From the NCBI GenBank assembly GCA_944332005.1, contig CALVJD010000047.1:1-36851 (forward strand): a DNA stretch of 36,851 nucleotides, written 5' to 3'. Below are positions 8,218 to 15,681 of the stretch, piece after piece (the first letter of the stretch is position 1; the number at the start of each line of letters is the position of its first letter). The notes below the pieces were generated by a model. It had not been told where the DNA came from. It ran no database searches and was given only the letters and a program-made list of their open reading frames with translations. This DNA comes from an uncultured Bacilli bacterium (GTDB lineage: Bacteria > Bacillota_I > Bacilli_A > RF39 > UBA660). Position numbers and translations under genes: made by a program.

Positions 8218-10770
8218 ATGAAGAGAAACGAAGTGGATATAAATAAAGTAACGCCGATGATGCGTCAATATTTAGAAATCAAGAAAGAGAATGAAGATGT
8301 TATTTTATTTTTTCGTCTAGGAGACTTCTATGAAATGTTTTTTGAGGATGCGGTTACAGTATCACGAGAATTAGAACTTACATTAACTGGTAAAAATGCT
8401 GGATTAGAAGAACGAATTCCGATGTGTGGTATTCCTCATCATGCTGCCAATATCTATATTGATAAATTAGTGGATAAAGGTTATAAAGTAGCGATTTGCG
8501 AGCAAATGGAAGATCCCAAATTAGCCAAAGGTATCGTCAAAAGAGATATTACTCAGATCATTTCTAAGGGAACGATCGTCAATCAAGAATCACTCATTGA
8601 ATACGAAAACAATTATATTGGCAATATCGTCGATTTTTCGCATGCTTATGGCATTAGCTATGCCGATATTTCGACTGGTGAAATCTATGTTTTTCTGATG
8701 GATCATAATCCTACGAAAGTCGTAACGGAAATGGTGAGTCTAGGTCTTAAAGAAGTGATCATGACAAGTAAGGTTGATAAAACGATTTTATCACTTTTAA
8801 AAAATCAGTTTAAATTGACAGTTACGGTCGAGGATGAAATTGCATCCTTGCCAGAATATGAAAGATTGTATGAAGATTTAGGAGATATCAGACATGTCGA
8901 AACATTAAAGCATCTACTTACTTATATTAACAAGACACAAAAACGAAGCTTATCACATTTACAAAAAGCAATCGTTCGTGAAAATAAAAAGTATTTAAAG
9001 ATGGATATTCATACGAAACGGAATTTAGAGTTGACGGAAACGTTGCGATTGAAACAACGTAATTATTCGCTTATTTGGCTTTTGGATCGTACTAAGACGG
9101 CGATGGGTTCTCGTATGTTGAAAAATTTTATCGAAAATCCTTTAATCGACAAAGAAGAAATCAATCGTCGTTACGATATGGTTGAAATATTATCAAAAGA
9201 ATTTATTTTAAAAGAAGATCTTCAAAATGATTTGTTTGAAGTTTACGATTTGGAACGTTTGAGTGGAAGAGTTGCTTTTGGAAGTGCGAATGCGAGAGAT
9301 TTATTACAATTAAAAGGTTCCTTAAAAGTATTACCAAATATTAAGAACATCCTAGATCAGATTCACTTTTATAAAACGATCGAAACATTACCGGAGCTTT
9401 ATGATCTATTAGAAGAAGCGATTTATGAAAATCCTCCTGTCACATTAAAAGAAGGATATTTGATTAAAGAAGGGTTTCATCAAGAATTGGATGAGTTGAA
9501 AAGTCTTCGTAAAGGTGGGAAAGATTTCGTTGCTAATTTCGAAAAAGAAGAAAGAGAACGTACTGGTATTAAGAATTTAAAAGTTGGATATAATCGTGTG
9601 TTTGGATATTATATTGAAGTATCGAAAGGACAAACTAGTTTGGTAAAAGAAGAATATGGGTACGAACGTAAACAGACTCTTTCTAACTGTGAACGATATA
9701 TTAGTCCGATCTTGAAAGAAAAAGAGGCTCTTATTTTAAATGCTGAAGAAAAAATCATCGATTTAGAATATCAACTATTTACGGAAATTCGCGATAAAAT
9801 TAAAGAATATATTCCAAGACTTCAAGAAATTGCCAAAGTAATTAGTGAAATCGATGTCTTACAATCTTTTACGACAGTTTCCGAAGAAAATCACTATGTG
9901 AGACCGAACATTACCGATGAACGCGAGATTTGCATTATCGATGATCGTCATCCCGTTGTCGAAAAAGTGATTGATGGTGAATTTGTTCCGAATGATATTG
10001 TCATGAAAAAGAATACGAATATTCTTTTAATTACAGGTCCTAATATGGCTGGTAAATCAACTTATATGCGGCAAATGGCAATTACTGTAATTTTAGCTCA
10101 AATTGGTTGCTTCGTGCCCGCAAAAAGCGCAAAAATGCCTATTTTCGATGCGATTTTCACGAGAATTGGGGCGAGTGACGATTTGGTAAGTGGAGAATCT
10201 ACCTTCATGGTCGAAATGATGGAAGCGAACTATGCCATTAGTAATGCCACGGAAAATAGTTTGATTTTGTTTGATGAATTAGGAAGAGGAACGGCTACTT
10301 TTGATGGTATGGCACTCGCTCAGGCGATCATTGAATACATCAGCGAACATATTCACGCGAAAACCCTTTTCTCTACTCACTATCACGAACTAACCGATTT
10401 AGAAAACAATTTAAAAGATTTGAAAAATATTCATGTCAGCGCCCATGAAGAAGATGGTAACATTACCTTTTTACACAAAATAAAAGAGGGAAGTGTCGAC
10501 AAAAGCTACGGCATCCATGTGGCAAAATTAGCCGATCTACCAAATTCTTTAATTGTTCGCGCTAATCAAATTCTAAGTGTGTATGAGAATAAAGAAAAGA
10601 AACGCGATATGAAGATTCAAGAGGCACTTCCATTAGAGTTTCTCATCCCAGAGCCACAAGAATCGAAAATTGAAAAAGAACTTGATCAGATTAACCCACT
10701 AGAAATTACACCCATGGAAGCTCTCAATATCCTCTATAAATTAAAAGAAATGAAAGAAAAACAACATTAG
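8218..10770 (+). CDS. mutS: DNA mismatch repair protein MutS
   Basis: Mismatch-recognition ATPase, 850 aa, a normal full length. The N-terminal mismatch-binding domain has the Phe-x-Glu wedge F37-Y38-E39 (GDFYEMFFEDA) and RIPMCGIPHHA. Connector, lever and clamp regions follow (about 130-570). The ATPase has Walker A TGPNMAGKSTYMRQ (about 604-617), Walker B LILFDELGRGT and the His-switch STHYHELTDL. Ala/Thr at GRGTATFDG replaces the more common GRGTSTYDG, a mild change. AGGTGG precedes the ATG. The usual partner mutL is not next to it, unlike the mutSL pair of Bacillus: the following genes are two small membrane proteins. Confidence 0.98.
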   Translation: MKRNEVDINKVTPMMRQYLEIKKENEDVILFFRLGDFYEMFFEDAVTVSRELELTLTGKNAGLEERIPMCGIPHHAANIYIDKLVDKGYKVAICEQMEDPKLAKGIVKRDITQIISKGTIVNQESLIEYENNYIGNIVDFSHAYGISYADISTGEIYVFLMDHNPTKVVTEMVSLGLKEVIMTSKVDKTILSLLKNQFKLTVTVEDEIASLPEYERLYEDLGDIRHVETLKHLLTYINKTQKRSLSHLQKAIVRENKKYLKMDIHTKRNLELTETLRLKQRNYSLIWLLDRTKTAMGSRMLKNFIENPLIDKEEINRRYDMVEILSKEFILKEDLQNDLFEVYDLERLSGRVAFGSANARDLLQLKGSLKVLPNIKNILDQIHFYKTIETLPELYDLLEEAIYENPPVTLKEGYLIKEGFHQELDELKSLRKGGKDFVANFEKEERERTGIKNLKVGYNRVFGYYIEVSKGQTSLVKEEYGYERKQTLSNCERYISPILKEKEALILNAEEKIIDLEYQLFTEIRDKIKEYIPRLQEIAKVISEIDVLQSFTTVSEENHYVRPNITDEREICIIDDRHPVVEKVIDGEFVPNDIVMKKNTNILLITGPNMAGKSTYMRQMAITVILAQIGCFVPAKSAKMPIFDAIFTRIGASDDLVSGESTFMVEMMEANYAISNATENSLILFDELGRGTATFDGMALAQAIIEYISEHIHAKTLFSTHYHELTDLENNLKDLKNIHVSAHEEDGNITFLHKIKEGSVDKSYGIHVAKLADLPNSLIVRANQILSVYENKEKKRDMKIQEALPLEFLIPEPQESKIEKELDQINPLEITPMEALNILYKLKEMKEKQH

Positions 10771-10785
10771 AAAGTAAATTTGTAG

Positions 10786-10791
10786 TATAAT
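10786..10791 (+). promoter_or_regulatory. Candidate -10 box of the 10812 gene
   Basis: TATAAT at 10786-10791 with AGGAGG (10800-10805) eight bases later and ATG six bases after that. I see no clear -35. Confidence 0.4.
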
Positions 10792-10811
10792 AAATAATTA
10801 GGAGGGATCAT

Positions 10812-11198
10812 ATGTCGATATTAAAACGTGAGAATTGGTGGATATGGCTTTTATTGTTACTCTTTGGATATGGAGCTGGAGATCTAGTATTAGGAGCCTT
10901 ATTAAATGTTTATGATAAAGATGCATGGTATGCGAAATGGTATTATTGGGTGATTGGTGTACTTTGTTGCTTTTTACCCGCTGTTATCATGGTATCAGTT
11001 TTTAGATTGCAGATTACATGTCAAGTCGGTGCTAAATTAAATGTTCCAGGAAAAGAATTATACTTATCTCCTTATGTATGGATTCTATGTTTAATTGTTC
11101 CGATTTTTGGCTGGATTGCTTTTATTGTCATGAGTATTTATATTCGCATTTGGAATGTGGTTATGATCTACCGTGGTGAAGGAGAAAATTATCTATAA
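10812..11198 (+). CDS. Small membrane protein, family unknown
   Basis: The 128-aa protein has three or four hydrophobic segments: about 10-30 (WWIWLLLLLFGYGAGDLVLG), 45-65, and 87-118. The N-terminus is aromatic-rich and a conserved-looking tail (IRIWNVVMIYRGEGENYL) follows the last membrane segment. There are no recognisable catalytic motifs. It has a strong AGGAGG site. It lies 41 bases after mutS with no terminator between, so read-through from mutS is possible, but it has its own TATAAT. I do not recognise the family and assign no function. Confidence 0.75.
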   Translation: MSILKRENWWIWLLLLLFGYGAGDLVLGALLNVYDKDAWYAKWYYWVIGVLCCFLPAVIMVSVFRLQITCQVGAKLNVPGKELYLSPYVWILCLIVPIFGWIAFIVMSIYIRIWNVVMIYRGEGENYL

Positions 11199-11247
11199 AT
11201 TGCTTTTTAAGTATTTTATAGGATTATTGATTTAGGGGGAATATGGT

Positions 11248-11637
11248 ATGAAACAATATGATAAAATAAATATCACAATCGAAGGAAATGAAAAAAATAA
11301 AAGTGAGATTATCTATAATAATTTACTCAATACAATTGATACTAAAGATGAGAAGATCGAATATTTAAAACAACAACTAGCAAATATCGAAACAGATCAT
11401 CGCAATCGTTTAATTGGTGTTTTGACCGTTTTACTTGGTGTAATTGGCCTCACTGTAAGTTACTATTTTATGGGAATCAATTTGTACCCAATTGGCATTT
11501 TATTAGGGTTCGTAAGTTTTTTTGGGGTTCTTTGGAAGGTGAATCTATTATTTAAAGAAACTTTAAAAACCTACAAAAATGATAAATTTGATCAAGTAGA
11601 ACGTTTACATAAATTGCTTAATCAAAAATTAAAATAA
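11248..11637 (+). CDS. Small coiled-coil membrane protein, family unknown
   Basis: The 129-aa protein has a polar N-terminal half ending in a short coiled coil (TKDEKIEYLKQQLANIETDHRN cut at about residues 30-52), two closely spaced membrane helices (about 56-72 and 78-96) and a basic cytoplasmic tail with a second short helix. The layout suggests a membrane-anchored scaffold or regulator, but this is a guess from topology only. AGGGGGAATATGGT precedes the ATG. It follows the 10812 gene by 49 bases in the same direction and is closed by a strong terminator. Confidence 0.72.
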   Translation: MKQYDKINITIEGNEKNKSEIIYNNLLNTIDTKDEKIEYLKQQLANIETDHRNRLIGVLTVLLGVIGLTVSYYFMGINLYPIGILLGFVSFFGVLWKVNLLFKETLKTYKNDKFDQVERLHKLLNQKLK

Positions 11638-11676
11638 ACATGAGCGGTTGACGTCATCAAAACAGGAAATAAGATA

Positions 11677-11708
11677 AAAGAGAATAAGCCGAAATTTCTC
11701 TTTTTTTT
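11677..11708 (+). terminator. Intrinsic terminator after the 11248 gene
   Basis: The 8-bp stem AAAGAGAA/TTCTCTTT (11677-11684 with 11696-11703) with an 11-base loop runs into an 8-T tract ending at 11708. Confidence 0.85.
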
Positions 11709-11720
11709 ACTATTGATTTA

Positions 11721-11729
11721 TGCTATAAT
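11721..11729 (+). promoter_or_regulatory. Extended -10 promoter of nusB-xseA-xseB
   Basis: TGC-TATAAT (TATAAT at 11724-11729) is an extended -10. The -35 position holds only the T-tract of the preceding terminator. AGGTGA (11737-11742) follows after seven bases. Confidence 0.6.
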
Positions 11730-11746
11730 GGTTAACAGGTGAGATT

Positions 11747-12148
11747 ATGGAAGCATTAAATAGAAGTGAACTTAGAAAATTAATTATGACCATTCTCTAT
11801 CAGATCAATGTATATGAAAAAAATAAAATAAAATATGAAATCGATGATGTGATCAAAGAGGTAGTTCCTATCGAAAACGAATTTGTCAAAGATATGGTAT
11901 ATGGCGTTACTACTTATCAGAAGGAAATCGATAAAATTGCCAATCAATATTTAAATGATTGGACGATCGATCGTTTAGGAAATACAGATCAAGCGATTCT
12001 TAGAATGGGAATCTATGAATTACTATATACGAATACACCAGAAATTGTATCGATCAATGAAGCTGTTGAACTTGCGAAAAGTTATAGTGATGATGATGTA
12101 CGGAAAATGATTAATGGTGTATTGGATAAAGTGTACCACAATAAGTAG
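11747..12148 (+). CDS. nusB: Transcription antitermination protein NusB
   Basis: All-helical RNA-binding protein that joins NusE(S10) at boxA to prevent premature termination of rRNA transcription. The 133 aa show the family pattern: LNRSELRKLIMTILYQINVYE at the start, NEFVKDMVYGVTTYQKEIDKIANQYL (about 44-70), WTIDRLGNTDQAILRMGIYELLY (about 72-95) and the C-terminal PEIVSINEAVELAKSYSDDD. The N-terminal helix is more diverged than usual. AGGTGA precedes the ATG by four bases. The stop is eight bases before xseA; nusB, xseA and xseB are also clustered in Bacillus. Confidence 0.95.
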   Translation: MEALNRSELRKLIMTILYQINVYEKNKIKYEIDDVIKEVVPIENEFVKDMVYGVTTYQKEIDKIANQYLNDWTIDRLGNTDQAILRMGIYELLYTNTPEIVSINEAVELAKSYSDDDVRKMINGVLDKVYHNK

Positions 12149-12156
12149 GTGAGAAA

Positions 12157-13428
12157 ATGAGTGATAGAAAATATCTTAGTGTTGGAGCCCTAACAAGATA
12201 TTTAAAGATGAAATTTGATACAGACGAAAATCTTCGTCTTGTTTTCTTAAAAGGGGAAATTTCTAACTTTAAAAGTCATTCTAGCGGTCACCTTTATTTT
12301 TCAATTAAGGATGAAACAAGTAAAATAAATGCCATCATGTTCAGTAAAAATGCATCCAAGCTTACTTTTCAACCGGCAGATGGAATGAAAATCTTAGTAA
12401 CGGGAAGAATAAGTATATATGAAGCAAGTGGCAATTATCAAATATATGTTGACGAAATGCTCGAAGATGGAGTAGGAAATTTGTATATTGCCTTTGAAAA
12501 ATTAAAAACTCAGTTATCCAAAGAAGGCTTATTTGATCCTCGTCATAAAAAAACAATTCCTAAAATTCCTGAACGAATCGGTATTATTACGGCACCAACC
12601 GGAGCCGCTATCAAAGATATTATTTCGACAATTCGAAGACGTTTCCCCATTGCCGAGACGATTCTTTTCCCAAGTTTAGTTCAGGGAGAAAATGCAGCTA
12701 GTGATATTGTTAAAAATATCAAACGTGCAGAAAATTATAATCTTGATCTTTTGATTGTTGGTCGAGGTGGTGGATCGATTGAAGACTTATGGCCATTTAA
12801 TGAAGAAAGTGTTGCAAGAGCGATCTTTGCTTGCCCGATTCCGATTATTAGTGCGGTAGGTCATGAAATTGATTATACGATTAGCGACTTCGTTGCCGAT
12901 CTTAGAGCGCCAACCCCAACCGGAGCAGCTGAATTAGCAGTTCCTAACATACTTGATTTAACAAAGCATATGACACAATTAAAAATTCGTTTACACGAAA
13001 GTATTCATAAAACCATTCATTTACAAAAATTATATTTAGATAGCTTAAAAAATTCGTTTGTCATAAAAAATCCCATCATGATATATGAGAATAAAAGTCA
13101 AAAATTAGACACTTTGATAGAAAGATTAACACAATCGATGATACGCACTTTAGAACATAAAAGGTTTGATTTAGACCATATCATGAAACATTATATATTT
13201 TTACATCCAGAAGAATTATATGCCAAGCAAATGATCGATTTAAAGACCAAGATTGAAAAATTAGAATTGGTTAATCCGATGTCAGTTTTAAAACGAGGAT
13301 TTGCCATTCCATATCAAAAAAATCATATTATTAAATCGATTTACGATGTCCAAAAAGAAGAAGAGATGAAGCTGAAGTTATATGATGGAGAAATCAATCT
13401 AAAAGTGATAACGATAAAAGGAGAATAA
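12157..13428 (+). CDS. xseA: Exodeoxyribonuclease VII large subunit
   Basis: Catalytic subunit of ExoVII, which degrades single-stranded DNA in both directions. The 423-aa protein has an N-terminal OB fold (about 1-100; VFLKGEISNFKSHSSGHLYFSIKD), then the catalytic domain with GIITAPTGAAIKDI, LLIVGRGGGSIEDLWPFNEE and SAVGHEIDYTISDFVADLRAPTPTGAAE (about 140-265), and a long coiled-coil tail that holds the small subunits. All signature blocks are intact. AGGTGAGAAA precedes the ATG. It is two bases from xseB, so the two subunits are co-expressed. Confidence 0.97.
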   Translation: MSDRKYLSVGALTRYLKMKFDTDENLRLVFLKGEISNFKSHSSGHLYFSIKDETSKINAIMFSKNASKLTFQPADGMKILVTGRISIYEASGNYQIYVDEMLEDGVGNLYIAFEKLKTQLSKEGLFDPRHKKTIPKIPERIGIITAPTGAAIKDIISTIRRRFPIAETILFPSLVQGENAASDIVKNIKRAENYNLDLLIVGRGGGSIEDLWPFNEESVARAIFACPIPIISAVGHEIDYTISDFVADLRAPTPTGAAELAVPNILDLTKHMTQLKIRLHESIHKTIHLQKLYLDSLKNSFVIKNPIMIYENKSQKLDTLIERLTQSMIRTLEHKRFDLDHIMKHYIFLHPEELYAKQMIDLKTKIEKLELVNPMSVLKRGFAIPYQKNHIIKSIYDVQKEEEMKLKLYDGEINLKVITIKGE

Positions 13429-13430
13429 AG

Positions 13431-13664
13431 ATGGAAAAGAAAGAAATGAAATTTGAAGATAAAATGAAAGAATTAGAAACGATCATCAGCGATTTAGAAA
13501 ACGGGAATAGTTCATTAGAAGAATCGATCGAAAAATATACCCGCGCTATGAAACTTGCTTCCGAGTGTGATCAAGAATTAAAACAAGTGGAAGAGCAAGT
13601 AAGTAAAATGGTTTTGGAAGATGGCAGTTTAAAAGATTTTCACATTGAAGAAACCACCAATTAA
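13431..13664 (+). CDS. xseB: Exodeoxyribonuclease VII small subunit
   Basis: The 77-aa helical hairpin protein matches XseB: FEDKMKELETIISDLENGNSSLEESIEKYTRAMKL is the family pattern (about residues 8-43), followed by a second helix with CDQELKQVEEQVSKM. It binds the coiled-coil tail of XseA. AAAGGAG lies at the end of xseA and the start codon is two bases after its stop, consistent with coupled translation. It is the last gene before a terminator. In Bacillus the following genes would be ispA and dxs; here they are absent. Confidence 0.95.
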   Translation: MEKKEMKFEDKMKELETIISDLENGNSSLEESIEKYTRAMKLASECDQELKQVEEQVSKMVLEDGSLKDFHIEETTN

Positions 13665-13672
13665 TAGGAAAC

Positions 13673-13695
13673 AAATGCCTCATTTGGCATTTTTT
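13673..13695 (+). terminator. Intrinsic terminator of nusB-xseA-xseB
   Basis: The stem AAATGCC/GGCATTT (13673-13679 with 13686-13692) continues into T (to 13695). Confidence 0.8.
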
Positions 13696-13700
13696 AATGG

Positions 13701-13729
13701 CTATAATAATCGTCATTCCAACCATAATA
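13701..13729 (+). promoter_or_regulatory. Candidate sigma-G-type promoter of spoIVB
   Basis: CTATA (13701-13705), 17 bases, CATAATA (13723-13729). The -10 fits CATnnTA and the -35 differs from GHATR in one base. spoIVB is under sigma-F/sigma-G control in Bacillus, which fits. The reading is suggestive only; TATAAT also occurs at 13702-13707 but has no -35. Confidence 0.4.
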
Positions 13730-13767
13730 ATAATGTAGTCTGCAAGTGATATAAAGGAGATGAAAAT

Positions 13768-14760
13768 GTGACTTTTAAAAAATTTTTAAAAACGTCATGT
13801 ATTACGCTTCTTGCATTAATTAGTATGCCAAGTTTTGTATTCGCTTATTCAGATTACGTCATTCCTGGTGGTGAAAACATCGGAATTGAACTTCACGCAG
13901 ATGGTGTCTTAGTCGTTGGATTATACAAAGTAAACGACGAATATCCGGGTAAAGATGCAGGCTTAAAAGTAGGAGACACGATTATTAGTATCAATGGAGA
14001 TAACATCAGCACGATTAGTGAAATGGTCTCTAAAATAAATGCTGCAAACAAGGATGAAACCATAGAAATAGGTTATAAACGAAATGATGAAACGCTGAAC
14101 ACAACTCTTAAAATTTATAAGGATGAAAACAACGTCTATAAAACAGGATTGTATGTCAAAGATAGTATTACGGGAATTGGTACCTTAACTTATATCGATC
14201 CCAATACGAAGTTATTTGGTGCTCTTGGGCATGAAATATTAGAAAAAACAACTGGTAGAATTTTAGAGATTAAAGATGGTAAAATCTATGATTCAGAAGT
14301 AACTGGAATTCAAAAAAGTGAAAATGGAGAACCAGGAGAAAAAAATGCGAAATATTACTCGAACCGTATTCAAGGTGATGTCTTTGAAAATACCGAACAC
14401 GGAATATTTGGTAACTACACACAAGAACTTCCTGAGACAGAACTCTATAAAGTAGCCGAACCAAATGAAGTGAAAACCGGAAAAGCGACGATTCGAACGG
14501 TATTAAATGGTACGGAAATCAAAGAATATGAAATCAATATTACCAGAATTAATCAAAAAGGGACAACGAAGAATATCTCGTTTGAAATAACCGACCAAGA
14601 ATTATTGAATACAACGGGTGGAATTATTCAAGGAATGAGTGGAAGTCCAATTCTACAAGACGAATACTTAGTAGGAGCGGTAACCCACGTAGTGGTAGAT
14701 ACACCAACTCGTGGTTATGGGATCTTCATTACTAACATGTTAGAAGAAGCTGAAAATTAA
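13768..14760 (+). CDS. spoIVB: SpoIVB serine peptidase (S55), sigma-K checkpoint
   Basis: Forespore-secreted PDZ peptidase that in Bacillus cleaves SpoIVFA to release pro-sigma-K processing. The 330-aa protein has an N-terminal signal/anchor (about 1-26, ending SFVFA), a PDZ domain (about 45-110; GKDAGLKVGDTIISINGDN) and the S55 domain. The catalytic triad is readable: His155 (GALGHEI), Asp276 (TDQELL) and Ser291 (GMSGSP), with the Asp-Ser spacing of 15 as in Bacillus. It is shorter than the 425-aa Bacillus protein, mostly before the PDZ. GTG is the start, with AAAGGAGA nine bases ahead; no ATG fits. It follows xseB directly, where Bacillus has ispA to recN in between. Confidence 0.93.
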   Translation: MTFKKFLKTSCITLLALISMPSFVFAYSDYVIPGGENIGIELHADGVLVVGLYKVNDEYPGKDAGLKVGDTIISINGDNISTISEMVSKINAANKDETIEIGYKRNDETLNTTLKIYKDENNVYKTGLYVKDSITGIGTLTYIDPNTKLFGALGHEILEKTTGRILEIKDGKIYDSEVTGIQKSENGEPGEKNAKYYSNRIQGDVFENTEHGIFGNYTQELPETELYKVAEPNEVKTGKATIRTVLNGTEIKEYEINITRINQKGTTKNISFEITDQELLNTTGGIIQGMSGSPILQDEYLVGAVTHVVVDTPTRGYGIFITNMLEEAEN

Positions 14761-14787
14761 AAAGATGAGATTTTTCTCATCTTTTAT
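14759..14787 (+). terminator. Hairpin terminator of spoIVB
   Basis: The 10-bp stem AAAGATGAGA/TCTCATCTTT (14761-14770 with 14775-14784) starts at the stop codon. The T-tract after it is short. Confidence 0.65.
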
Positions 14788-14795
14788 GCATATAA

Positions 14796-14821
14796 AAATA
14801 CTTCGTTATTTTGAAGTATTT
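14796..14821 (-). terminator. Terminator of the 37-residue membrane protein gene
   Basis: On the minus strand the 9-bp stem AAATACTTC/GAAGTATTT (14821-14813 with 14804-14796) begins at the stop codon and is followed by TTATAT. Confidence 0.6.
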
Positions 14822-14934
14822 TATATAAAATAAACAAGTATCGAAGCAACGACACTAAATAACATGATACCAACACAAACAAGGGCAAAAGTTCGTTCTG
14901 TATTCTGCGCTTTTTTCTTTTTTTTGCTAGCCAT
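14821..14934 (-). CDS. 37-residue single-pass membrane protein (DUF4044/Prli42-like in layout)
   Basis: ATG (14934-14932) opens a 37-codon frame ending TAA (14823-14821). It has a Lys-rich N-terminus (MASKKKKKAQ), a short linker NTERTF and one hydrophobic helix (ALVCVGIMLFSVVASILVYF). Support comes from AGAGGTG six bases before the ATG, a TATAAT at 14959-14954, and a hairpin beginning at the stop. Basic head plus one membrane helix resembles small Firmicutes proteins of the DUF4044 and Prli42 kind, but length and layout are the only basis. It lies antisense between spoIVB and spoIIM. Confidence 0.7.
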   Translation of the reverse strand: MASKKKKKAQNTERTFALVCVGIMLFSVVASILVYFI

Positions 14935-14953
14935 TTTAAACACCTCTAGTAAA

Positions 14954-14959
14954 ATTATA
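14954..14959 (-). promoter_or_regulatory. -10 box of the 37-residue protein gene
   Basis: TATAAT on the minus strand (14959-14954), with TTCCAA 17 bases upstream as a weak -35. AGAGGTG follows about eight bases later. Confidence 0.45.
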
Positions 14960-15023
14960 TACTATTTTATTTATTTTTGGAATATTTTTTATAAAAATTA
15001 ATAGTATTTATTGAGGTGAAAGA

Positions 15024-15653
15024 ATGAAAAAGGTAGTGGACAAACTAAAAGTCAAAGCGAAAGCTAATAAGAAAATGATTATTTTCTTAGTAAGCCTTAT
15101 GTTAGCAGGAATCTTAGCTGGATCTATCTTTGTTGTCATTTTAAGTAAAAATGATCAGAACATGTTAAAGGAATATTTGGATGCTTTTATTACGAACATT
15201 GATACAGGAAAACTAGATTATATCAATAGTTTATGTAGTAGTTTAGGTGCTAATGTGATTTATGTATTGGTCATTTGGTTACTTGGCATTTCCGTGATTG
15301 GCATTCCAGTTACTTTATTCATGTTCTTCAGTAAAGCCTTTATTCTAGGTTTTTCGATCTCATCCATTATTATGAATTACCAATTAAAAGGATGTTTGAT
15401 TGCCTTTTTTTATATTTTTCCGCATCATGTTATCAATATGATTCTCTACATTGTTTTAATGCTTTATTCTCTAACGGTTTCTCTCAAAATAATCAAGTCG
15501 ATGTTGAAGAAAGAACCGTTTGATTTTAGAAAAATCATTCATAAATACTCTTTTATATTAGTACTCTCAATCGTTGGTGTAATGATTACAACATTAATGG
15601 AAATTTATGTCGTTCCCACCATATTGAAAGAGATCGTTCCAATTTTAAAATAA
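15024..15653 (+). CDS. spoIIM: Stage II sporulation protein M
   Basis: Membrane subunit of the SpoIID-SpoIIM-SpoIIP machine that thins septal peptidoglycan and drives engulfment. The 209-aa protein has a basic N-terminus and five predicted membrane segments, with the family blocks AGILAGSIFVVIL (about 28-45), GISVIGIPVTLFMFFSKAFILGFSISSI (about 90-118), FYIFPHHVINMILYIVLM (about 133-150) and a final helix. Length agrees with Bacillus SpoIIM (about 215 aa). GAGGTGAAAG precedes the ATG. Upstream, GAATATT followed 13 bases later by AATAGTAT resembles a sigma-E promoter with a good -35 and poor -10; I hold this lightly. SpoIID and SpoIIP are not in the window. Confidence 0.9.
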   Translation: MKKVVDKLKVKAKANKKMIIFLVSLMLAGILAGSIFVVILSKNDQNMLKEYLDAFITNIDTGKLDYINSLCSSLGANVIYVLVIWLLGISVIGIPVTLFMFFSKAFILGFSISSIIMNYQLKGCLIAFFYIFPHHVINMILYIVLMLYSLTVSLKIIKSMLKKEPFDFRKIIHKYSFILVLSIVGVMITTLMEIYVVPTILKEIVPILK

Positions 15654-15655
15654 TG

Positions 15656-15664
15656 TGGTATAAT
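15656..15664 (+). promoter_or_regulatory. Extended -10 promoter of mnmA
   Basis: TGG-TATAAT (TATAAT at 15659-15664) lies just after the spoIIM stop. AGGTGA (15671-15676) follows after six bases and ATG five bases later. Confidence 0.6.
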
Positions 15665-15681
15665 ACTTCTAGGTGATTTGC

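Noticed and set aside
15000-15023. A definite sigma-E promoter for spoIIM
   Set aside because: The -35 GAATATT is good but the -10 AATAGTAT matches only five of eight positions; kept as a remark, not as a feature.
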